Positions 17,626 to 25,561 of a stretch of 64,000 bases of DNA are shown piece by piece. The first letter of the stretch is position 1; the number at the start of each line of letters is the position of its first letter. The translations under genes and the position numbers were made by a program. The stretch comes from Paracoccus alcaliphilus (GTDB taxonomy: Bacteria; Pseudomonadota; Alphaproteobacteria; Rhodobacterales; Rhodobacteraceae): assembly GCF_028553725.1 (NCBI RefSeq), contig NZ_CP067124.1, positions 1,622,001 through 1,686,000 on the forward strand. The letters run 5' to 3'. The notes beneath the pieces were generated by a model. The model was not told the DNA's origin, made no database searches, and worked only from the letters and a program-made list of their open reading frames with translations.

Positions 17626-18411
17626 ATGGGGAGGAGTGAGGCGCACCCAGGCGCAGTCTTGGTGACCGGATCGACGCGAGGGATCGGATTCGCGATCGCT
17701 TTGAAGCTGGCTGCCCGCGGCTTTGCTGTTGCGATTAACGGGCGTGAGCAGGGGACCAGCATGTCCCGCGCGCTTGAAGCCGTCCGCGCAACCGGCGCCA
17801 GCGCAATCTCCGTTGCGGGAGACATGGCGAGGCCTGAAAACCACCGACCCGTTCTGGATCAGGTCGAGATGCAGCTTGGGCCGATTGTCTCTCTTGTCTG
17901 CAACGCCGGTGTGGGCCCGCTTCGCAGGTCCGATATTTTGGATGTCGAACCGGACAGCTTCGATCACTGCATGGCGGCGAATGCGCGTGGCCCGTTCTTC
18001 CTTGCGCAGGAATTTGCCCGGCGGCTTGCCGGTCGCGACGACGAGGGGCGGCATCGCTCGCTGATCTTCATCTCCTCGGCCAATGCCGAGGCGGCATCGC
18101 TGAACAAGGCGGAATATTGCGTCTCGAAAGCGGCCGTCGCGATGGTCGCCAAGGCCTTCGCGCTGAAGCTGTCGTCCTTGGGGGTGCAGGTCGCCGATAT
18201 CCGGCCGGGCATTATCGAGACCGACCTTTCCGCGCCGGTCATCGAGGAATACGCGCGCCGCATCCGGGAGGAGGGCCTGACCCTGTCGCCCCGCGTGGGC
18301 CGGCCCGATGATGTTGCCCATGCGGTCGCGGCGATTGCTGCGGGCGATCTGCCCTATGTGACCGGCGCCGTCCTGCCGGTCGATGGCGGATTGTCCATGG
18401 CGAGGCTGTAG
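17626..18411 (+). CDS. SDR-family oxidoreductase (FabG-like)
   Basis: A 261-residue short-chain dehydrogenase. The NAD(P)-binding motif TGSTRGIG is near residue 15, NAG near residue 93, the catalytic Ser near SSANAEA, and the Tyr-Lys pair in YCVSK. It resembles 3-oxoacyl-ACP reductases and the second SDR of the locus at 39.2 kb, with which it shares EYCVSKAA and LTLSPRVG-type segments. It heads the operon with the shikimate-dehydrogenase-like and TRAP genes. A likely role is oxidation or reduction of a hydroxyl group on the imported compound; the substrate cannot be read from the sequence. Confidence 0.85.
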   Translation: MGRSEAHPGAVLVTGSTRGIGFAIALKLAARGFAVAINGREQGTSMSRALEAVRATGASAISVAGDMARPENHRPVLDQVEMQLGPIVSLVCNAGVGPLRRSDILDVEPDSFDHCMAANARGPFFLAQEFARRLAGRDDEGRHRSLIFISSANAEAASLNKAEYCVSKAAVAMVAKAFALKLSSLGVQVADIRPGIIETDLSAPVIEEYARRIREEGLTLSPRVGRPDDVAHAVAAIAAGDLPYVTGAVLPVDGGLSMARL

Positions 18412-18412
18412 C

Positions 18413-19204
18413 ATGAAAATCGATGGAAAAACCGCGCTGTATCTGGTCGCCGGCGATCCGATCGCGCAGGTCAAGTCGCCGGGGCTCTATACGGAGTGGT
18501 GCGTGGCGCATGGCGTGAACGCGGTCTTTGTCCCGTTCCATATCGACGCCGCCGAGGGGGCGCCTGTCCTCGACGCCCTGCGGCATGTCCCGAACCTTGC
18601 CGGCCTGATCGTCACTATCCCGTTCAAGCCTCTGGCCGCCGATCATTGCCAGATGCTGTCGCCGCGTGCCCGCGCGGCGGGCGCAGTGAATGTCGTCCGT
18701 CCCATCGGGGGCGGGCAATGGGCCGGGGATGCGCTGGACGGCATCGGCTGCGTGGCCGCCCTGCGGGCGCGCGGAATCGCGGTTTCCGGCGCGACGGTCC
18801 AGCTTGTCGGGGCAGGGGGCGCGGGCGCCTCGGTCGCGGCGGCGCTGGCCGAGGCGGGGGCCGCGCGCCTGTCGGTCGATGATCTGGACCCCGGCCGCGC
18901 CGCCGATCTGGCCGGCCGGCTGCGGCGCGAGTTTCCCGGGGTCGAGACCGGCATCGGGCGGATCGACCCGCAGGAGGTGACGATCTTCGTCAACGCCTCG
19001 CCGGCCGGAATGGCCGAGGGCGATCCGCTGCCTATCGACCCCGGCGATCTTGGTCCCGGCAAGCTGCTGGTCGAGATGATCATGCAACCTGCGCGCACAC
19101 GGTTGCTTGCGGCGGCCGAGGCGGCGGGCTGCGTCGTCGTGCCCGGACGCGAGGTCCTTGACGGGCAAGTCACCGAAACCTTGAGGTTTTTCGATCTGAA
19201 CTGA
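18413..19204 (+). CDS. Shikimate/quinate dehydrogenase-like protein
   Basis: A 263-residue AroE-fold protein with the N-terminal substrate domain (AGDPIAQVKSPGLYTEW), the catalytic-type Lys in TIPFKP, and a C-terminal NAD(P) domain with QLVGAGGAGASVAAAL. The usual SxS/NPx substrate signature is altered (VKSPGLYTEWC), so the substrate is probably a related cyclic or polyhydroxy acid, not shikimate itself. ATG at 18413 lies one base after the SDR stop, so the two genes are coupled. As part of a catabolic operon it is unlikely to be the biosynthetic aroE. Confidence 0.8.
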   Translation: MKIDGKTALYLVAGDPIAQVKSPGLYTEWCVAHGVNAVFVPFHIDAAEGAPVLDALRHVPNLAGLIVTIPFKPLAADHCQMLSPRARAAGAVNVVRPIGGGQWAGDALDGIGCVAALRARGIAVSGATVQLVGAGGAGASVAAALAEAGAARLSVDDLDPGRAADLAGRLRREFPGVETGIGRIDPQEVTIFVNASPAGMAEGDPLPIDPGDLGPGKLLVEMIMQPARTRLLAAAEAAGCVVVPGREVLDGQVTETLRFFDLN

Positions 19205-19241
19205 AGCAACCCCCGCGTGGCGGGATGGGAGGAGGACGACC

Positions 19242-20210
19242 ATGATGCACACGAAACTGGCTGCCGTTGGCTTGACGCTGGCGCTGAGCACGACCCATGC
19301 GACGGCGCTTGAACTGACCGCCGCGCATGTGAACCCGCCGGGCGAGCCCTCGAATGTCGCGTTCCAGGAACTGGCGAAACGGCTGAACGAGGGCGAAACC
19401 GGCATCACCCTGCAGGTTTTCCCGCAAGGCCAGATCGGCGGCGAGACGGACGCGCTTGAACAGGTGCGCTTCGGCGCGCTGTCGATGACGACTCTGGCGA
19501 CGGCTTCGCTGTCGTCCTTTGCGCCTTCTGCCGGCATTTACGATCTGCCCTATCTGTTCCGCGATGGCGACGAACATCCCTGGATCGTCGCGGATGGCGA
19601 GATCGGTCAGGAGATCCAGGCGAAGATCGAGGCCGAAACCGGGCTTGAGGTCCTCGGCTGGTGGAGCGGCGGCTTGCGCCATGTTTTTACCCGTGGAACG
19701 CCCGTCACCTCGCCCGACGACATCGCCGGGCGCAAGCTGCGCGTGATCGGCAGCCAGGTCTATCTGGACAGTTTCAACGCGATGGGTGCGCTGGCCACGG
19801 CCATGCCCTATGGCGAGGTCTATACATCGCTGGCGACCGGCGCGATCGACGGGGCCGAGAACGACACCTCGGGCTATCGCAACGTCAAGTTCTACGAACA
19901 GGCGCCCAATCTCAGCCTGACGGGGCATTTCTTCCTGTTCAAGCCGGTTATGGCCAATCGCCGCGCGATGGAGGCCCTGTCGCCCGAGCAGCGCGAGGAA
20001 TTCGACCGGATCTTCGCCGAAGTGTCCGAGATGCAGCGCGACCTGTTCCGGACCAATTTCGAAGGCGACATCGAATATCTGAAAGAGAACGGCGTCAACG
20101 TGGTCGAAGTCGACCGCGACGCCTTCGCGGCCAAGGTTCAGCCGGTCGTGGACAGGCTGTCCGAGACCTATGGCGTCGATCTCGTCCAGCGGATCCGCGA
20201 TGCGCAGTAA
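19242..20210 (+). CDS. TRAP transporter substrate-binding protein, DctP type
   Basis: A 322-residue periplasmic protein. The signal peptide ends near residue 23 (THATA-LE). DctP-family features are visible, including the Arg that binds a carboxylate in GRKLRVIGSQVYLD and the segment SLATGAIDGAEN. It captures an organic acid for the membrane subunits encoded next. That the locus has a carboxylate-type TRAP binding protein as well as a sugar-type ABC system suggests both a sugar-like compound and its acid are taken up. A strong hairpin separates it from the DctQ gene. Confidence 0.9.
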   Translation: MMHTKLAAVGLTLALSTTHATALELTAAHVNPPGEPSNVAFQELAKRLNEGETGITLQVFPQGQIGGETDALEQVRFGALSMTTLATASLSSFAPSAGIYDLPYLFRDGDEHPWIVADGEIGQEIQAKIEAETGLEVLGWWSGGLRHVFTRGTPVTSPDDIAGRKLRVIGSQVYLDSFNAMGALATAMPYGEVYTSLATGAIDGAENDTSGYRNVKFYEQAPNLSLTGHFFLFKPVMANRRAMEALSPEQREEFDRIFAEVSEMQRDLFRTNFEGDIEYLKENGVNVVEVDRDAFAAKVQPVVDRLSETYGVDLVQRIRDAQ

Positions 20211-20234
20211 TCCCGAACGCGCAAATGGCCAGAT

Positions 20235-20257
20235 GACGACCGCCTTGTGCGGTCGTC
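20235..20257 (+). promoter_or_regulatory. Intercistronic hairpin between DctP and DctQ
   Basis: A perfect 9-bp stem (GACGACCGC / GCGGTCGTC) with a 5-base loop and no T-run lies between the two genes. Such hairpins after binding-protein genes usually protect the upstream mRNA or reduce read-through, giving more binding protein than permease. Confidence 0.55.
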
Positions 20258-20273
20258 GGAAAGCGGGGGTCTG

Positions 20274-20774
20274 ATGTCGAAAACCATTGGCGAAATCGAG
20301 GATTGGGTGGTCCGCCTTGAAGGACTGATCCTGTTCTGCGCGCTTTTCGGGCTGATCGCGATGCTGGCGATGCAGGTTCTGTTCCGCTTCGTGTTGCAGG
20401 CCCCGCTGGCATTTACCGAAGAGGCCGGAAGGTTGCTGTTCGCGTGGCTGATCTTCGTCGGCGCGGCGCGGGCCTTGTATGTCTCGCAGCATTTCATGGT
20501 GGATATCCTTTACAACCATGTGCCTGCGCCGCTGCAGAAGCTGTTCGGCTATGTCTCGGACGTGGCCTCGATCGGGCTTGCCGTCATCCTTGCCTATGCG
20601 GGGTTCAAGATGATGTCGCATGGCGGGCAGATCCTGCCGGTGCTGGGCATTCCCGCCTGGACCCAGATGGCGGCGCTGCCGGTCGGCATGACGCTTCTGG
20701 CCTTCCATGCGATGTGCTTCGTTCTGCGCGGGCAGCATGTCGGCGACGGCGCGCAACCTGATTTTGAAGAGTAG
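20274..20774 (+). CDS. TRAP transporter small permease, DctQ type
   Basis: A 166-residue inner-membrane protein with four hydrophobic segments, typical of the DctQ subunit (ALFGLIAMLAMQVLFRFVLQ; LLFAWLIFVGAARAL). ATG at 20274 follows a GGGGG stretch and gives the normal N-terminus; the upstream frame start at 20247 lies inside the intergenic hairpin region. It pairs with the large permease encoded 9 bp downstream. Confidence 0.88.
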   Translation: MSKTIGEIEDWVVRLEGLILFCALFGLIAMLAMQVLFRFVLQAPLAFTEEAGRLLFAWLIFVGAARALYVSQHFMVDILYNHVPAPLQKLFGYVSDVASIGLAVILAYAGFKMMSHGGQILPVLGIPAWTQMAALPVGMTLLAFHAMCFVLRGQHVGDGAQPDFEE

Positions 20775-20783
20775 GAGCGGGAT

Positions 20784-22052
20784 ATGATCAGTTGGGTCCT
20801 GTTGGCGATCCTCGTCCTTATCGTCATTCGTGCCCCCATCTTCGTGGCGCTTGGCGCGCCGGCGGTGGCCTATCTGTGGCTGCGCGGCATACCGCTGGAA
20901 CTGGCGCCGCAGCGGATGCTGGGCACCGTGAACGAATCCATCCTGCTGGCGGTGCCGATGTTCCTGCTGGCGGGCGCGCTGATGAACCGTTACGGGGCCA
21001 CGGCGCGGATCTTCGATTTCGCGCAGGCGGTGATCGGGCATGTCAGGGGCGGCCTTGGTTATGTGGCGGTGCTGGCCTCGATGGTCTTTTCGGCCATGTC
21101 GGGTTCGGCCGCCGCCGATGCGGTCGGGGTCGGAAAGATGACCGTTTCCGCGATGCGCGAGCGGGGCTATGACGCGAATTTCGCCGCTGCCGTCACGCTG
21201 AGTTCGGCGACGATGGCACCCGTCATCCCGCCCTCGATCATCATGATCATCTATGGGGCGACGGCCAATGTCTCGATCGGCAAGATGTTTCTGGGCGGGG
21301 TGGTGCCGGGTCTTCTCATGGCCGCTTCGCTGATGATCACGGTGGGCTGGCTGAGTGCGCGCCGGGGCTATGGCCGGGGCGAGCCGTTCTCGTTTCACCG
21401 GATGCTGACGACCTTCTGGCGCGCCTCGCTGGTGATGCTGACCCCGGTTCTGGTGATCGGCGGCATCTTCTCGGGCGCGCTGACACCGACCGAGGCGAGC
21501 GCCATCGCCGTCGTCTATGTCATCTTTCTTGGCATCGTCTATCGCAAGCTGAACTTCGGCGATTTCTATCGCAGTCTGGTCCATACCGCCACCGCCGTCG
21601 GGGCGCTGATGCTGGTGGTTTCGGTTTCGGGGCTGGATGCCTGGATCATCGCGCGCGAGCAGATTCCGATGATGCTGGCGCAGAACGTCTCGGACATGGT
21701 GTCAAGCCCGATGCTGGTGTTCATTGCCATTCTGCTGGTGGTGCTGGTGCTGGGACTGTTCATGGACGCCACGCCGATCATCCTGATGCTGGTTCCGGCC
21801 ATTACCCCGCTGGTTGCTGCCTTCGGAATCGATCCTCTGCATCTGGGTGTGCTGTTCTGCATCGTTTGCGTGCTGGGCCTGATTACCCCGCCCGTCGGCG
21901 TGGCCCTGTATGGCGTGGCGCTGGTGTCGCGGTTGCCGATGGAACGGGTCTTTATGGCGACCATCCCCTTCTTCATCATGCTTCTGGTGCTGGTGGCGAT
22001 CATGGTCGTGTTTCCGCCGATCATCACCTGGCTTCCCAGCAAATGGGGCTAG
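20784..22052 (+). CDS. TRAP transporter large permease, DctM type
   Basis: A 422-residue membrane protein with about twelve hydrophobic segments and DctM signatures: VPMFLLAGALMNRYG, SAMSGSAAADAVGVG and PVIPPSIIMIIYG. It forms the Na+-coupled translocation pathway with DctQ. The length is normal for the family. The next gene begins within a few bases of its stop. Confidence 0.92.
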   Translation: MISWVLLAILVLIVIRAPIFVALGAPAVAYLWLRGIPLELAPQRMLGTVNESILLAVPMFLLAGALMNRYGATARIFDFAQAVIGHVRGGLGYVAVLASMVFSAMSGSAAADAVGVGKMTVSAMRERGYDANFAAAVTLSSATMAPVIPPSIIMIIYGATANVSIGKMFLGGVVPGLLMAASLMITVGWLSARRGYGRGEPFSFHRMLTTFWRASLVMLTPVLVIGGIFSGALTPTEASAIAVVYVIFLGIVYRKLNFGDFYRSLVHTATAVGALMLVVSVSGLDAWIIAREQIPMMLAQNVSDMVSSPMLVFIAILLVVLVLGLFMDATPIILMLVPAITPLVAAFGIDPLHLGVLFCIVCVLGLITPPVGVALYGVALVSRLPMERVFMATIPFFIMLLVLVAIMVVFPPIITWLPSKWG

Positions 22053-22054
22053 GC

Positions 22055-22501
22055 GTGGAGGGCAACGCGAGCCTGATCGAGATGAAGCCGGTGCTGAGAT
22101 CGGCACCGGCTTTGCAACTGGTTCATCATGTGCTCGACCATGCCGCGTCCCGCGGCTGGTCGGTGGCCGTGGTCGTAGCCGATCCCGGCGGAGAGGTGCT
22201 GGCCTCGGCGCGCATGGACGGGGTGGCGCCTGCGACGCTGGGTTTCGCGGCCGACAAGGCGTTCACGGCCGCCACGATGCGACGCTCGACGCGGGATTTC
22301 TTCACGCGGATGAATGGCACCGACGAGCTTCGGGTGGGGCTGGCGAACCGGCCCCGGCTGATCACCTGGCAGGGCGGCCTGCCCATCTGTCACGAGAAGG
22401 CCGTCATCGGTGGGATCGGTGTGTCGGGGGCGCAGGGACACGAGGATGCGGAATGCGCCGAGGCGGCGCTTCGCAGCCTCGGCCTGTCCAGCGGAATCTG
22501 A
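22055..22501 (+). CDS. GlcG/HbpS-family protein
   Basis: A roughly 148-residue protein of the GlcG/HbpS (DUF336) fold: VAVVVADPGGEVLASARMDGV near the N-terminus, then FAADKAFTAATM and GGIGVSGAQGHEDAECAEAA near the end. Members occur in glycolate, glycerol and diol catabolic operons, as small accessory or cofactor-binding proteins. Possible starts are ATG 22043 (overlapping dctM), GTG 22055 and ATG 22082; 22055 is a compromise. It is the last gene of the first operon, converging on the TetR gene. Confidence 0.75.
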   Translation: MEGNASLIEMKPVLRSAPALQLVHHVLDHAASRGWSVAVVVADPGGEVLASARMDGVAPATLGFAADKAFTAATMRRSTRDFFTRMNGTDELRVGLANRPRLITWQGGLPICHEKAVIGGIGVSGAQGHEDAECAEAALRSLGLSSGI

Positions 22502-22507
22502 AGCCGG

Positions 22508-23161
22508 TCAGGCGCTGACCAGGCGCAGGATCGTGTCGATATTGAAGCGGAGGCGCTCCTCGAGCGCCTCTTTCGCCATCAGGTCGCGCTCGAAGATGAT
22601 CGAGCCGGTGTAGCGGTTGGTCAGATAATAATAACCGATGGCGGCGATGGTGATGTTCAACTGAACCGGATCGATGCCGGACCTGAACTCACCACTGGCG
22701 ATCCCGCGCTTCAGGATCGTATCGACCATCGACACGAAGCGGCGGCTGTAGATCTTGACGATCTCGGATTTCTTCAGGTGCTTGGCCCGGTGCAGGTTCT
22801 CGCTGTTGACCAGCGTGATGAATTCGGGGTGTTTCAGGTAATATTCCCAGGTGAAGCGGACAAGCCGTTCCAGCGCCTCTTTCGGGGGCAGGTGGTCCAG
22901 ATCCAGCTTCTGCTCGGCGTCGCGGATGGCGATATAGGCGTTTTCCAGCACGGTCTGGAACAACTCTTCCTTGCTGCCGAAATAGTGATACAGCATCCGC
23001 TTGTTCGCGCTTGCCTTGTCGGCGATCACGTCCACCCGCGCACCACCCAGGCCATTGCGGGAAAACTCGTTCAGCGCGGCCTTGAGGATTCGCGCCTTGG
23101 TCGCTTCGGCGTCGCGGATGCGGGGCTTGGTGCGCTGTTGCGGCTTGGCTTCTGCGGTCAC
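22508..23161 (-). CDS. TetR-family repressor, probable regulator of the whole catabolic locus
   Basis: A 217-residue regulator. The N-terminal TetR helix-turn-helix runs from about residue 20 to 65 (RILKAALNEFSRNGLGGARVDVIA, then YHYFGSKEELF); the rest is the ligand-binding helical domain. GTG at 23161 is chosen because GGAG lies eight bases upstream; the ATG at 23224 would add a poorly conserved tail. Its own promoter region contains two copies of the palindrome also found before the other five transcription units between 17.5 and 38.0 kb. It is therefore probably an autoregulated repressor released by a pathway intermediate. It lies centrally in the locus. Confidence 0.85.
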   Translation of the reverse strand: MTAEAKPQQRTKPRIRDAEATKARILKAALNEFSRNGLGGARVDVIADKASANKRMLYHYFGSKEELFQTVLENAYIAIRDAEQKLDLDHLPPKEALERLVRFTWEYYLKHPEFITLVNSENLHRAKHLKKSEIVKIYSRRFVSMVDTILKRGIASGEFRSGIDPVQLNITIAAIGYYYLTNRYTGSIIFERDLMAKEALEERLRFNIDTILRLVSA

Positions 23162-23254
23162 GCTGCGTCTCCGATAATTCTTTGCTCGTCCAATGTCGTC
23201 CCTGCGAAAGTTATAGCAGTCCATGCCCGGTGCAAGGCGTTGGCGCCAAATTAA

Positions 23255-23270
23255 TGCACTATCCGGTTAA
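23255..23270 (-). promoter_or_regulatory. TetR-type operator before the tetR-family gene
   Basis: Read on the minus strand this is TTAACCGGATAGTGCA. It agrees with GTAACYRRWTAGTTAC at most core positions and shares the degenerate GTGCA half with the site 33 bp to the right. It lies about 95 bp upstream of the repressor start, suited to autoregulation. Confidence 0.5.
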
Positions 23271-23279
23271 TGATTTTTC

Positions 23280-23318
23280 TTGACTCGCGTTGCGAATAAC
23301 AAGTAACCAGTTAGTGCA
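23280..23318 (+). promoter_or_regulatory. Promoter with TetR-type operator, ABC-transporter operon
   Basis: TTGACT (23280-23285) is followed after 18 bp by TAACCA (23304-23309), inside the operator GTAACCAGTTAGTGCA (23303-23318). The spacing from TTGAC to the operator is nearly the same as at 17516-17557, supporting a shared promoter design. Confidence 0.55.
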
Positions 23319-23387
23319 TAGATTGGTCGTGTCTGCCATCCGTGGGTCTGAGGAGAGACCTTGGCGGCGCTTTAGGGGAGGCTGGGA

Positions 23388-24500
23388 ATGTCCACGTTCA
23401 TCAAGGATTTTATCGACCATGAGGTCATGAGCCGTCGCAAGCTGTTGTTGGCCGGTGCGGCTGGCATGGCGACGATGGCGGTTCCAGGCGCATTCGGCCG
23501 CGGTCAGGCGCGCGCCGCGCTGACCGATCCGACCATCGCCTGGAGCTATCGCGACCGTGCATCCGCATATTGGAACTCGGTCCTGTCGGGCGGCGAAGCC
23601 TTCGTCGAGTCCATCGGGCGCAGCAAGTCCGATCTGGTCAGCCTGATCAGCGAAGGATCATCCGAGAAGTCGCTGTCCGACATCCGGACCTTCCTGGCCC
23701 GCACGAACGGCAACTGCGCCATCGCCTGCGATCCGAACGACAGCCCGAACGCGCGCCCGATCGTCGAATCCGTGGCGGCGGCGGGGGCCTATATCTCGAC
23801 CATCTGGAACAAGACCGACGATCTGCACCCCTGGGATTTCGGCGACAACTATGTCAGCCACATGACCTGGTCGGACGAGCAGCCGGCCGAGCAGACCGCC
23901 CGCATCCTGTTCGAGGCAATGGGCGGCAGCGGCGGCGTCGTGCATCTGGGCGGCATCGCCGCCAACAACCCGGCGGTCGAGCGGCTGGCCGGGCTGCATA
24001 ACGCGCTGGCGGACTTCCCCGAGATCGAACTTCTGGACGCCCAGCCCGCAGATTGGGACACCACCAAGGCCGCGCAACTGATGTCGTCCTTCCTGACTCG
24101 CTATGGCGACCGGATCACCGGGGTTCATTGCGCCGCCGACAACATCGCCTATGGCGTGATCGAGGCGCTGCGGGCCGAAGGCATCACCGATATGCCTATC
24201 GTCGCTTATGACGGGAACCCCGAGGCGGTGAAGCTGGTGATGGACGGTCAGCTTCTGGCGACGGTCTTTACCAATCCCTTCTGGGGCGGCGGTATCTCGG
24301 CGGCGCTGGCCTATCATGCGGCCATCGGCACGTTCAAGCCGTCCGAGGAACCGCAGGAACATCGCGAATTCTATGGTCCGACGGTGCTGATCACGCAAGC
24401 CGACGCGGCAGAGTTCCAGGCGCAATATCTGGATTCCACGCCGGAATATGACTGGGAAGACTTCTGGGGCCCCAGCAACGGCCAGATCCAGTATCGCTGA
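23388..24500 (+). CDS. Sugar ABC transporter substrate-binding protein, Tat-exported
   Basis: A 370-residue periplasmic binding protein of the ribose/RbsB-like type. The N-terminus has a twin-arginine signal (S15-R16-R17-K18-L19-L20, then a hydrophobic stretch), so it is probably exported folded. The body shows the pattern TNGNCAIACDPNDSPNA, GVHCAADNIAYGVIEAL and IVAYDGNPEAVKLV. It delivers the substrate to the two permeases and the ATPase encoded downstream. RbsB-like members bind pentoses, hexoses, inositols or related polyols; the ligand here cannot be named. Confidence 0.88.
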   Translation: MSTFIKDFIDHEVMSRRKLLLAGAAGMATMAVPGAFGRGQARAALTDPTIAWSYRDRASAYWNSVLSGGEAFVESIGRSKSDLVSLISEGSSEKSLSDIRTFLARTNGNCAIACDPNDSPNARPIVESVAAAGAYISTIWNKTDDLHPWDFGDNYVSHMTWSDEQPAEQTARILFEAMGGSGGVVHLGGIAANNPAVERLAGLHNALADFPEIELLDAQPADWDTTKAAQLMSSFLTRYGDRITGVHCAADNIAYGVIEALRAEGITDMPIVAYDGNPEAVKLVMDGQLLATVFTNPFWGGGISAALAYHAAIGTFKPSEEPQEHREFYGPTVLITQADAAEFQAQYLDSTPEYDWEDFWGPSNGQIQYR

Positions 24501-24533
24501 TATCTGAAAACCCATGGGTCGACCGCGTGCCGG

Positions 24534-24570
24534 TCTTCCCCGCCGCCCTGTCCGGGCGCGCGGCAGGGCA
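24534..24570 (+). promoter_or_regulatory. Hairpin between binding protein and first permease gene
   Basis: GC-rich sequence with the pairing GCCCTG / CAGGGC around a GC-rich loop lies in the gap after the binding-protein gene. By analogy with other ABC operons it may stabilise the upstream message. No T-run follows. Confidence 0.4.
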
Positions 24571-24588
24571 GTGTTGAGGAGAACTGCG

Positions 24589-25554
24589 TTGAATAGCAAG
24601 CTCACCCGCGAGAATGTCATCCGATGGGCGCCGGCGCTGGTATTGCTGGGGCTGGTCGTCCTGTTCACGGCGATCAACCCGGCCTTTCTGACGCAGCGCA
24701 ACCTTGCCCGGATCGCGCTGGCCGCGACGCCGCCGATGATGGTGGCGCTTGGCGTGACCTTCATCATCGTCATGGGTTCCATCGACCTGTCGATGGAGGG
24801 GGCGGTGTCGCTGTGCGCGGTGCTGTTCTGCCTGATCTTCCTGAAACTGGGCGGATCCCTGGGCGCGGGCGCGTGGCTGGCCATTCCGGCGATCCTGATC
24901 TGCGGGGCCCTATACGGCTTGCTGACGGGCTATGTGCATGTGCGGCTGCAAATCCCGTCCTTCATGGCCAGTCTGGCGATGGGTTTTGTCGGCACTGGCG
25001 CGGCAGTGCTGGTCACAGGGGGCGATATTGTGCGCATCAATGACGATGTGTTCCGCGCCCTGCTGACCTGGCGGATCCTTGGCTTTCCGCTGATGGTCCA
25101 TATCGCCATCCTGCTGATCCTGCTGGCATGGTTCATCCAGAACCACACGACGCTTGGCCGCAATTTCTATGCCGTCGGCGGCGGCGAGGAACTGGCCCAT
25201 GCCTCGGGCGTGAATGTCCGCCGGGTGCGTCTTGCGGGCTTTGCGCTGGCCGGGGTCTTCTATGCCATCGCGGCGATTTTCCAGGTGGCGCGGCTGGGAC
25301 AGGCGGAATCGGTGACCGGCGCGAACCTGATGTTCATCGCCATCACCTCGGTCGTCGTGGGCGGCGTCGCGCTGTGGGGCGGGATCGGCGGCGTCCTGAA
25401 CGCGGTCGTCGGCGTGCTGATCGTCAATGTCATCGGCAACGGCATGGTCGTGATCGGCCTGCCCAGCTACCTGCAGGACGGCTTGCTGGGCGTCCTTGTC
25501 ATCATCGCGGTCGTGCTGTCCACCGACCGTCGCCTTGTCAGTTTCGCGAAGTGA
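24589..25554 (+). CDS. Ribose-type ABC transporter permease 1
   Basis: A 321-residue inner-membrane permease of the RbsC family with about eight to ten hydrophobic segments and the motifs GSIDLSMEGAVSL, NHTTLGRNFYAVGGGEELAHASGVNVRRVR and GGVALWGGIGG. The start is taken as TTG at 24589 because GAGGAGAA lies just upstream. The motif following TLGR is the usual docking loop for the ATPase. It forms the channel with the second permease at 27.1 kb. Confidence 0.87.
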   Translation: MNSKLTRENVIRWAPALVLLGLVVLFTAINPAFLTQRNLARIALAATPPMMVALGVTFIIVMGSIDLSMEGAVSLCAVLFCLIFLKLGGSLGAGAWLAIPAILICGALYGLLTGYVHVRLQIPSFMASLAMGFVGTGAAVLVTGGDIVRINDDVFRALLTWRILGFPLMVHIAILLILLAWFIQNHTTLGRNFYAVGGGEELAHASGVNVRRVRLAGFALAGVFYAIAAIFQVARLGQAESVTGANLMFIAITSVVVGGVALWGGIGGVLNAVVGVLIVNVIGNGMVVIGLPSYLQDGLLGVLVIIAVVLSTDRRLVSFAK

Positions 25555-25561
25555 GGCCGCC

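Noticed and set aside
18413..19204. Biosynthetic shikimate dehydrogenase aroE
   Set aside because: The altered substrate motif and its place in a TRAP catabolic operon under the TetR operator argue for a catabolic role.
19170..21584. 804-residue leftward open frame
   Set aside because: It lies opposite the TRAP genes and shows only the His/Arg/Asp-rich text of an antisense frame.
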